Origin: Thermoanaerobaculaceae bacterium
GTDB taxonomy: Bacteria > Acidobacteriota > Thermoanaerobaculia > Thermoanaerobaculales > Thermoanaerobaculaceae
DNA length: 13,756 bases
Assembly (NCBI GenBank): GCA_022865555.1
Contig: JALHTD010000185.1
Span: 1-13,756, forward strand
Direction of reading: 5' to 3'
Positions 7,217 through 13,188 of the stretch are shown piece by piece. Under the pieces are notes generated by a model. It ran no database searches, was not told where the DNA came from, and worked only from the letters and a program-made list of their open reading frames with translations. How positions within the stretch are numbered: the stretch's first letter is position 1; each line of letters opens with the position of its first letter. Both the position numbers and the translations under genes were made by a program.

Positions 7217-7942
7217 TCAGTGCGCCGCGGGCACCAGCGTCGGCGCGCCGGAGCGGGCGTCGATCACCGATGCGAAAGCGAAGAACGGCACGGTCCCGCT
7301 CACCTCGGCGCGCAGGTGCTCGCCGCGCGCGACCCCGAAGGCGTGCAGCACATCGTCGAGCTGAATGTACCAGCCGGGGGCCAGCCGGTAGGACTCCTCC
7401 CCGGCCAGCTCGCCGCGTTGCAGGTACACGCGCATCAGCAGGGTGCCGTGTTCGGTGGAGGGGTTGAAGAGCGCGATGTTGGTGCGGAACTGCGGCGTCC
7501 GCCGCAGGCCGATCAGCTGAGCCATGTCCCCGGGTTTGGTGGCGGCGGTTTTGGGCAGGGCCGGGATCCCCTGGCCGAAGGAGCCGCGGCCAGCAGCGTT
7601 GAAAACCCTCGTGAAGACGACCACCCCGGGCGAGGCCAGGATGCGGAGCACGCCGACGCTGCCCTCCGGGACGAGGTCGTTGCGGTAGAGCGTGGCTCCC
7701 GGGGGGAGGTCCTCGAGGACCGGCTCGGCCTTCAGCGCGTCCAAGTTGGGCTGGCCCCCGGGCAGGAAGATCACCGCGTAGCCGCCGGTCGTGATGGCGG
7801 TGTTGCAGATCCACACCTCGGTGTTCCACCACGCCCCATCCTGGCCCTGCTTCTGTCCGACCATCGGGACGAAGTACTCCTCGGCCGCTGCCAGCCCGCA
7901 TGCCAGGAGAGCCACCACGACCAGGAGCGCGCGCCGCATCAC
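7217..7942 (-). CDS. Secreted protein of two similar beta-rich repeats, function unknown
   Basis: Protein of 241 residues that I cannot name. Residues 1-20 are a signal peptide (MMRRALLVVVALLACGLAAA), with either signal peptidase I cleavage after AAA (18-20) or a possible lipobox LLAC (C15). The rest shows an internal duplication. WNTEVWICN (39-47) aligns with FRTNIALFN (152-160), LPPGATLYRNDLV (79-91) with LAPGWYIQLDDVL (187-199), and VVVFTRVFNAAGRGS (107-121) with VPFFAFASVIDARSG (218-232). Each half looks like a small beta-sandwich of about 85 residues. Similar secreted domains opening with a W/F-x-T-[DEN]-[VI] strand are, from memory, common in Acidobacteriota. The start is GTG 7942 or ATG 7939 in the overlapping GTGATG. 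No Shine-Dalgarno is seen, but TATCCT is 5 nt before the GTG. The 231 nt between this gene and the diguanylate cyclase start hold that gene's promoter and no clear terminator. Confidence 0.78.
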   Translation of the reverse strand: MMRRALLVVVALLACGLAAAEEYFVPMVGQKQGQDGAWWNTEVWICNTAITTGGYAVIFLPGGQPNLDALKAEPVLEDLPPGATLYRNDLVPEGSVGVLRILASPGVVVFTRVFNAAGRGSFGQGIPALPKTAATKPGDMAQLIGLRRTPQFRTNIALFNPSTEHGTLLMRVYLQRGELAGEESYRLAPGWYIQLDDVLHAFGVARGEHLRAEVSGTVPFFAFASVIDARSGAPTLVPAAH

Positions 7943-7947
7943 GACTC

Positions 7948-7953
7948 AGGATA
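7948..7953 (-). promoter_or_regulatory. Candidate -10 element of the two-repeat secreted protein gene (leaderless)
   Basis: TATCCT on the minus strand (four of six to TATAAT) lies 5 nt before GTG 7942, or 8 nt before ATG 7939. There is no Shine-Dalgarno in between, so the mRNA may begin at the start codon. It is weak on its own; the support is the same arrangement at other GTG starts in this window. Confidence 0.35.
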
Positions 7954-7998
7954 GGTCCCGACCCCTCGGAGCGCAAGGGAAGGCGGTGCGGCCCCCTG

Positions 7999-8007
7999 TG
8001 CTAGCAT
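7999..8007 (+). promoter_or_regulatory. Candidate extended -10 promoter of the M28 peptidase-aroC-ispH operon
   Basis: TGC-TAGCAT has the TGn extension and four of six positions of TATAAT. No -35 is visible at 17 nt, which extended -10 promoters tolerate. TGCTAGCA (7999-8006) is also an 8-bp palindrome. The leader to ATG 8074 would be about 60 nt and contains the GGAGGA ribosome binding site. Confidence 0.35.
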
Positions 8008-8073
8008 CCGCGACGCGCAGCAGCGGGCGCCGTTTGTGGTTTCCTGCCCAACGCGCATGCACGCGGAGGATGA

Positions 8074-9885
8074 ATGTCGCGCAGGCACCTCGCGCTACTT
8101 GGTCTCACTTTCGTTTTGGCGGCCTCGCTTGCGGCGGCTCCCCTGGCGACGTCCCAAGACACGCAGGCGCGGCTTTCCTACGATGTCTACTTCCTGGCCT
8201 CCGGCGCCCTCGAGGGCCGCTTCTCCGGCTCGGAAGGGGCAAAGGTGGCCGCCGAGTTCATCGCCGACCGTTTCCGGGAGCTTGCCCTGAAGCCCTCAGG
8301 GGAGGACGGCAGTTACTTCCAGCACTTCTCCTTCATCGCACGGGTCCACCCCGGGCCCGGCAACGGGCTGGTCTTCGAGCTTCCGGGCGGGGCCCGCACG
8401 GCAAAGGTCGAAGAAGACTTCCGCCCGCTGTCGTTCTCCTCATCCGGGAGCGCCTCGGGGGAGGTCGTGTTCGCAGGCTACGGGATCCATGCCCCCGACC
8501 TCGGCTACGACGACTACGCGGGTCTCGACGTCAAAGGGAAGGTCGTCCTGGTGCTGCGGTACTCACCGGACGGTGACGACCCCGCCTCCCGCTTCCAGCC
8601 CCACATGGCGTTGCGCCGCAAGGCCTCCGAGGCGCGGGCGCTTGGGGCAGTGGCGGTCCTGGTCGCCACCGGGCCCGTCGGGGCCAAAGAGACCGCGCCG
8701 GTGAAGATCTCCTTCGACGCCTCGTTCGTGGACTCGGGCTTGCCGGTTCTCGGGATCTCCACGCCACTCGCAGAGGCGCTGTTCGCCGGGCACGGCTTCA
8801 CTCTCGCCGATTTGCAGCAGCGCATGATCGAGCGCAATGAGCCAGCGTCCCGCCCGCTGGGTGTGACGGCGGCGCTCACCGCCGACGTCGTGCAGGAGCG
8901 GGCGGACGCCATTAACGTGCTGGCGACGCTGCCCGGGAGCGATCCCGCACTTTCCGGGGAAGTAGTGGTCGTGGGCGCGCACTACGACCACCTCGGCTAC
9001 GGCGGCGAGGGGAGCGGCACGCTCGCCCCCGACGTCCGCGCCGTGCATCCGGGTGCCGACGACAACGCGTCGGGCACCGCGGGGATGCTGGAGATCGCTC
9101 GCCGGATGATGGCCGCACGACCGGCCCGCACCCTGATCTTCGCGGCATTCGCCGGCGAGGAGGAGGGCCTGCTCGGCTCCAGTCACTTCGTCCAGCACCC
9201 ACCGCTGCCCAAGGAGCAGATCGTTGCGATGGTGAACCTCGACATGGTGGGCCGCCCGAAGCCCGGCCCTGCGCTCACCATCGGCGGCTACGGGACCGCC
9301 GCCCAGTGGCAGAGTCTCGTCGAGAAGCTCAACGCCAACCACCACTTCAAGCTCTCCACCAACAAGGGTGGATTCGGCGCCTCCGACCACTCGTCGTTCT
9401 ACGCGGCGGACATCCCGGTGCTGTTCCTTTTCACCGGCGCGCACGAGGACTACCACAAACCCTCCGACACCGCCGACACCCTCAGGTACAAGGGGATGGC
9501 CAAGGTGGTGGGCTTCGCCGCAGACCTCACCTTGCGGGTGGCCAACCTCCCGCAGCGGCCGACGTTCCAGAAGGTCGCAGACGAAGGCGCGGGGGAACGG
9601 CGCGGCTTCAAGGTGCGTACCGGCGCGATCCCCGAGTATGGGTTCGAGGGTCCTGGCGTGAAGCTCTCGGGCGCCCGCGGCGGCTCCCCGGCCGACAAGG
9701 CCGGCCTCAAGGCGGGGGACATCGTGCTGCGGTTCGGCGACCGTGACATCCGCAACATCTACGACTACATGTACGCCCTCGGCGACCACAAGGCTGGCGA
9801 GACCGTGATCCTCAAGGTGCAGCGCGGGAAGGAGACGCTGGAGCTCTCCGTCACTCTCGAGGCCGGAGGGGCGGGGGGGCGGTAG
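8074..9885 (+). CDS. Secreted M28-family zinc aminopeptidase with PA and PDZ domains
   Basis: Exported metallopeptidase of 603 residues expected to release N-terminal amino acids from peptides outside the cytoplasm. Residues 1-28 are a signal peptide. A PA-like insert (about 125-270) precedes the M28 catalytic core with all ligand motifs: H303 in GAHYDH, the ADDNASG aspartates (329-330), AGEEEG (catalytic and zinc-binding Glu, 361-364), D390 in NLDMVG and H461 in YHKPSD. A PDZ domain follows at about 525-597, with the carboxylate-binding loop near KLSG and the helix GSPADKAGL; it probably holds substrate C-termini or directs the protein to a partner. The start is fixed by GGAGGA (8065-8070), 4 nt before the ATG. 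It is the first gene of a rightward operon; its TAG touches the aroC GTG, so translation is probably coupled. Confidence 0.95.
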   Translation: MSRRHLALLGLTFVLAASLAAAPLATSQDTQARLSYDVYFLASGALEGRFSGSEGAKVAAEFIADRFRELALKPSGEDGSYFQHFSFIARVHPGPGNGLVFELPGGARTAKVEEDFRPLSFSSSGSASGEVVFAGYGIHAPDLGYDDYAGLDVKGKVVLVLRYSPDGDDPASRFQPHMALRRKASEARALGAVAVLVATGPVGAKETAPVKISFDASFVDSGLPVLGISTPLAEALFAGHGFTLADLQQRMIERNEPASRPLGVTAALTADVVQERADAINVLATLPGSDPALSGEVVVVGAHYDHLGYGGEGSGTLAPDVRAVHPGADDNASGTAGMLEIARRMMAARPARTLIFAAFAGEEEGLLGSSHFVQHPPLPKEQIVAMVNLDMVGRPKPGPALTIGGYGTAAQWQSLVEKLNANHHFKLSTNKGGFGASDHSSFYAADIPVLFLFTGAHEDYHKPSDTADTLRYKGMAKVVGFAADLTLRVANLPQRPTFQKVADEGAGERRGFKVRTGAIPEYGFEGPGVKLSGARGGSPADKAGLKAGDIVLRFGDRDIRNIYDYMYALGDHKAGETVILKVQRGKETLELSVTLEAGGAGGR

Positions 9886-11079
9886 GTGACGCTCGACCTC
9901 GTAACCGCCGGGGAGTCCCACGGCCGCGAGCTGGTGGCGGTGCTCTCGGGTGTACCAGCGGGCCTGCGCCTCGACCGAGCCGCCATCGATGCCGAGCTCG
10001 CACGCCGCCAGCACGGCTACGGGCGCGGCGGCAGGCAGAAGATCGAAAAGGACCGTGTGGACGTGCGCGCCGGCCTGCGCGGCGGCGTCACTCTCGGCTC
10101 GCCGCTGCTGCTCGCGATCCCGAACCGTGACTGGGAGAACTGGTCGCGCGTCATGGACCCATGGGAGGTGGACCCGGAGGCGGCGGAGAGGCGCCGTCTG
10201 ACGGCTCCTCGCCCCGGGCACGCGGACCTAGTGGGCGCCTGGAAGTACGGTCACACCGAGGACCTCCGCAACGCCTTCGAGCGCGCGTCCGCTCGCGAGA
10301 CCGCCGCGCGTGTCGCGGCCGGTGCGGTGTGCAAGCAGTTGCTCACCCTCTGCGGGGTGTCCATCCGGTCGGGTGTGCTGGCGCTCGGCGGCACGGCGCT
10401 GCTGGATGGCCCTCCGAGCTTCGCCGATCTCGAGAAGGTCGACGATGCCTCCCCGCTGCGCACGGTGGCCCCGGACCGGGAGAGCGATCTCGTCACCAGA
10501 ATCGACGAGGCCAAGCACGCCGGTGAGACCCTCGGCGGGGTCGTGGGTGTGGTCGCGCGGGGCGTGCCGCCGGGCCTCGGCTCGTACGCGCGCTGGGAGG
10601 AGCGCCTGGACGGCCAGCTCGCCCAGGCCGTGATGGCCGTGCAGGCGGTCAAGGCCGTCGCGATCGGCGCCGGGATCGAGACGGCTTCCCTCCCCGGCTC
10701 CCGGGCGCACGACCCGATTCTCCCGGGCCGGGGCGGTCTGCGCCGGGGATCAAACCACACGGGAGGCAACGAGGCAGGCGTCTCCAACGGCGAGGAGGTC
10801 GTCGTCCGGGCTTTCATGAAGCCGATCTCCACCCTGCGCGAGCCGCTGCCCTCGGTGGACCTCGCCACGGGGAAGGCGGCCAAGGCCGCCTACGAGCGCT
10901 CGGATGTCACGGCTGTTCCCGCGTGCGGCGTGATCGTCGAGGCCGCACTCGCGTTCGTGCTGGCGCGCGCCCTCCTCGCCAAGTTCGGCGGGGACAACAT
11001 CTCCGACACTCTCGAAGCGCTCGCGGCCTACCGCCGGCGCCTCGGGAAGCTTGGCCCGGAGGGGTTTGTTGCACCCTGA
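9886..11079 (+). CDS. aroC: Chorismate synthase
   Basis: Converts 5-enolpyruvylshikimate-3-phosphate to chorismate with reduced FMN, the last step of the shikimate pathway, in the cytoplasm. The protein has 397 residues. Signatures visible are GESHG (9-13, catalytic H12), RPGHADL (109-115, catalytic H112) followed by KYG, the SARETAARVAAGA helix (135-147), and a glycine-rich GGN..GVSNGE segment near nt 10760-10796. The GRGGRQKIEKD segment (46-56) and NRDWENW (80-86) are the version typical of Firmicutes/Actinobacteria-type enzymes rather than the E. coli type. The start is GTG, directly after the TAG of the peptidase gene with no base between them. G-rich tracts within the peptidase gene (GGAGGGG 9865-9871, then a run of seven G) could serve as ribosome binding site. 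ispH follows after 13 nt. Confidence 0.97.
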   Translation: MTLDLVTAGESHGRELVAVLSGVPAGLRLDRAAIDAELARRQHGYGRGGRQKIEKDRVDVRAGLRGGVTLGSPLLLAIPNRDWENWSRVMDPWEVDPEAAERRRLTAPRPGHADLVGAWKYGHTEDLRNAFERASARETAARVAAGAVCKQLLTLCGVSIRSGVLALGGTALLDGPPSFADLEKVDDASPLRTVAPDRESDLVTRIDEAKHAGETLGGVVGVVARGVPPGLGSYARWEERLDGQLAQAVMAVQAVKAVAIGAGIETASLPGSRAHDPILPGRGGLRRGSNHTGGNEAGVSNGEEVVVRAFMKPISTLREPLPSVDLATGKAAKAAYERSDVTAVPACGVIVEAALAFVLARALLAKFGGDNISDTLEALAAYRRRLGKLGPEGFVAP

Positions 11080-11083
11080 CGGC

Positions 11084-11088
11084 GGGAG
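11084..11088 (+). promoter_or_regulatory. Ribosome binding site that sets the ispH start
   Basis: GGGAG lies 4 nt before ATG 11093 in the 13-nt gap after the aroC stop. It favours this ATG over an in-frame TTG at 11051 that would overlap aroC and add 14 residues not expected in IspH. Confidence 0.6.
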
Positions 11089-11092
11089 TGGA

Positions 11093-11950
11093 ATGAAGAT
11101 CAAGCGCGCTGCCAAGTACGGGTTTTGCTCCGGGGTGCGGGTCGCCGACCTCACGGTGAAGCGTTTCGCCAAGGGCGGCGGTCGTGGCGCAATCCTGGGC
11201 CAGGTCGTCCACAACGAGAGAGTCGTCGAGGAGATGGCCCGGCTCGGGGTCCGTACGGTGCACGCCATGGACGAGGTCGGCGACGGCGTGATCGTGTTCT
11301 CCGCCCACGGCGTGCCTCCCTCCTTCCACGCGAGGGCGCGCGAACGCGGCCTGGAGATCCTGGACACGACGTGCAAGTTCGTCTACGACATCCACCGCGA
11401 GTCGCAGCACGCACAGCAGGACGGTGCACACCTGGTGTTCATCGGGGACCCGAACCACCGCGAGGTCGTCGGCTACACGCACGACCTCGACCCGACGACC
11501 TACCACATCGTCCACACCGTGGAGGGCGCGCGGGCGGTCGACTGGTCGCGCTACCCGAAGATCACGGTCTTCTACCAGACCACGCTCAACGCCGAGGAGT
11601 ACGAGGACGTCGTGCGGGTTATCGAGGCCGCCAACCCCAACACCTCCCGCGCCGACACCATCTGCTACGCCACCAAGGAAAACCAGGATGCGGCCCGTGA
11701 GCTGGCGGGCGACCCCGAGGTCCGGCTGGTGCTGGTGGTCGGCGGCAAGCACTCCGCAAACACCAGGCACCTCCACGACATCTGCGCCCGCAGCAAGCCG
11801 AGCTACTTGGTCCAGGGCGCCGAGGACATCGACCCTGCCTGGCTTGCAGGCGTGACGTGCGTGGGCATCACGGCAGGGGCCTCGACACCCGACTACGTCA
11901 TCGACGAGGTCGAGCGCAGGCTCCAGGCGCTCGCTCCCACGCCCGCCTGA
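11093..11950 (+). CDS. ispH: 4-hydroxy-3-methylbut-2-enyl diphosphate reductase (IspH/LytB)
   Basis: Iron-sulfur enzyme that makes IPP and DMAPP from HMBPP, the last step of the MEP isoprenoid pathway. From ATG 11093 it has 285 residues, slightly shorter than E. coli IspH (316). The three cluster cysteines are C12 (GFCSGV), C94 (DTTC) and C191 (DTICYAT). Substrate-binding residues are also found: H40 (VVHNE), H72 (SAHG), H122 and E124 (NHREV), the QTT threonines (163-164), and S221/N223 (HSAN). The residue after C94 is Lys where most relatives have Pro (TCP). MKIKRAAKYGFCSG is the normal IspH N-terminus, which supports this start over TTG 11051. It is last in the operon with the M28 peptidase and aroC. 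Downstream lie no hairpin terminator but a heptamer array and a convergent gene. Confidence 0.97.
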   Translation: MKIKRAAKYGFCSGVRVADLTVKRFAKGGGRGAILGQVVHNERVVEEMARLGVRTVHAMDEVGDGVIVFSAHGVPPSFHARARERGLEILDTTCKFVYDIHRESQHAQQDGAHLVFIGDPNHREVVGYTHDLDPTTYHIVHTVEGARAVDWSRYPKITVFYQTTLNAEEYEDVVRVIEAANPNTSRADTICYATKENQDAARELAGDPEVRLVLVVGGKHSANTRHLHDICARSKPSYLVQGAEDIDPAWLAGVTCVGITAGASTPDYVIDEVERRLQALAPTPA

Positions 11951-11960
11951 GGCGCGACCC

Positions 11961-12009
11961 TTCACTCTTAACTCTTAACTCTTAACTCTTAACTCTTAAC
12001 TCTTCACTG
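11961..12009. repeat. Heptamer tandem array, (TTAACTC)5 with degenerate ends
   Basis: Seven 7-bp units in exact register: TTCACTC, five perfect TTAACTC, then TTCACTG. It fills most of the 63-nt gap between the convergent ispH and asparaginase genes and is a sharp A+T-rich island in G+C-rich DNA. Because the unit contains TTAA and 7 is not a multiple of 3, TAA stops appear in all three frames of both strands. It is not a CRISPR (no spacers) and forms no hairpin. Confidence 0.95.
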
Positions 12010-12013
12010 TCAT

Positions 12014-13114
12014 CTATCTCCTGGCCGGCTCGCGCCTGAAAAGATATGCGGACTCCAGCAGCCGGGGCTCGGACCCTGCGCGGCAGACGGTGTATCTCGA
12101 CCTCTCTCCCGACCAGATCGCCGCGCTTCCCACATCGCCCGCACGGTTGACCGCGTACAGAAGGAGGTTGTTCTTCGGACGGCCCGACTCGTCCCTGAGG
12201 TGGGAGGCCCGGGTGTTGCGCACCACCCGCTCCAGGGTCGCGAGACATGCGGCTTCTGGGGACCTGCCCTGGCGCATGAACTCCACCACAGTGTGGGCGC
12301 CCACGGAGATGATGCTGCTCTCGCCGTGACCCGTACTGCCCGCCGAGCCCACCTCCGCGTCGCAGTACAGGCCGCACCCCACCAGCGGGGAGTCACCCAC
12401 CCGCCCCTGGAACTTGAAGAACAGCCCCGAGGTGGTGGTGCAGCACCCGAGCCGGCCGTCAGCCGCGCACGCCGACAGGTGGATCGTGCCATCGGGACGG
12501 AAGTAGGAGTCGCCGTACTTCTCGATGAACCAGCGGACGTCGGGGTCCTCCGCATCTCCGGGGTCGCCGAGCCAGTCGTCCTTGCCTGAGGCGTTCTCCT
12601 TCCAATACAGCCAGATCTTGCGTGCGCGCTCGGACAGGAGGTTCTCCTCAGGGAAGCCATGGGCCCGGGCGAACTCGAGGGCGCCCCCGCCGACAAGCAG
12701 AACGCGGTTGGTGCGGCGCATGACCTGGAGCGCCACCGCGGCCGGGTGCTTGATGCGCTCGAGGGCGGCAACCGCGCCCGCAGTCATGGCCGTGGCGTCC
12801 ATCACCGCGGCGTCGAGTTGGACCACCCCGTCCTCGTTGGGCAGACCGCCGTAGCCGACCGTCACGTCGCTCGGGTCGGCCTCGTTGATCGCGACGCCGG
12901 CAACCGCCGCGTCCACCGGGGCCGCGCCCGCGAGCATGCTCTCGACGGCCAGCTTGACTGCTGCGAGCCCGTTCCTGGAGGCGATCGCCACCGGCCGCGC
13001 CACGCCGGCCTCCTTCGCGGCCTGCACCGCCGGCTGGGCAACGGCGGCCACCGCAGCGGCTTTGGCCGTGGTTGTAATGAGATCGCGACGGGTCAGCGTC
13101 TTCTCTTCCGGCAT
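12014..13114 (-). CDS. Tat-exported glycosylasparaginase, N4-(beta-N-acetylglucosaminyl)-L-asparaginase family (Ntn hydrolase)
   Basis: Self-cleaving N-terminal-nucleophile hydrolase, 366 residues from ATG 13114. The family cuts the GlcNAc-Asn bond of N-glycopeptides; relatives also hydrolyse asparagine or beta-aspartyl peptides. Residues 6-32 are a twin-arginine signal (LTRRDLITTTA then an Ala-rich stretch), so it is exported folded. Maturation should cut G209|T210 in DGTIHLS and free T210 as nucleophile. R238 and D241 in GRVGDSP and T261-G262 in STGHGE are the substrate residues; from memory all sit four positions past human AGA T206/R234/D237/T257. The scissile pair is Gly-Thr rather than the Asp-Thr of classical glycosylasparaginases, and the usual N-terminal STW is SRN (46-48). 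An in-frame GTG at 13255 adds 47 unrelated residues and is rejected: AAGGAG is 7 nt before ATG 13114. It converges on ispH and diverges from the amidohydrolase gene. Confidence 0.93.
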   Translation of the reverse strand: MPEEKTLTRRDLITTTAKAAAVAAVAQPAVQAAKEAGVARPVAIASRNGLAAVKLAVESMLAGAAPVDAAVAGVAINEADPSDVTVGYGGLPNEDGVVQLDAAVMDATAMTAGAVAALERIKHPAAVALQVMRRTNRVLLVGGGALEFARAHGFPEENLLSERARKIWLYWKENASGKDDWLGDPGDAEDPDVRWFIEKYGDSYFRPDGTIHLSACAADGRLGCCTTTSGLFFKFQGRVGDSPLVGCGLYCDAEVGSAGSTGHGESSIISVGAHTVVEFMRQGRSPEAACLATLERVVRNTRASHLRDESGRPKNNLLLYAVNRAGDVGSAAIWSGERSRYTVCRAGSEPRLLESAYLFRREPARR

Positions 13115-13121
13115 GGAGGCT

Positions 13122-13127
13122 CTCCTT
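13122..13127 (-). promoter_or_regulatory. Ribosome binding site that sets the asparaginase start
   Basis: AAGGAG on the minus strand, 7 nt before ATG 13114. It places the start at the twin-arginine signal peptide and argues against the longer open frame to 13255. A possible -10 (TATCCT, 13137-13142, minus) lies 10 nt further upstream. Confidence 0.75.
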
Positions 13128-13153
13128 CGGACCGCAAGGATACCTTCTCCCCG

Positions 13154-13182
13154 TTGCCCCGGCGGCCGCACGCCGCTACAGT
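13154..13182 (+). promoter_or_regulatory. Candidate promoter of the amidohydrolase gene (leaderless)
   Basis: TTGCCC (13154-13159, four of six), an exact 17-nt spacer, and TACAGT (13177-13182, four of six). The -10 ends 6 nt before GTG 13189, so the mRNA would start at the start codon. No Shine-Dalgarno lies in between. Confidence 0.45.
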
Positions 13183-13188
13183 ATCCGT

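Noticed and set aside
8563..10221. Minus-strand open frame of 552 codons antisense to the peptidase and aroC
   Set aside because: It crosses two well-supported genes and has shadow-like composition (His/Arg/Gly/Val-rich) with no motif.
10907..11965. Minus-strand open frame antisense to aroC and ispH
   Set aside because: The plus strand encodes clear AroC and IspH sequences; this frame has no domain.
11961..12009. Heptamer array as a CRISPR or attachment site
   Set aside because: The units are contiguous with no spacers, there are no cas genes, and no integrase or mobile gene is near.
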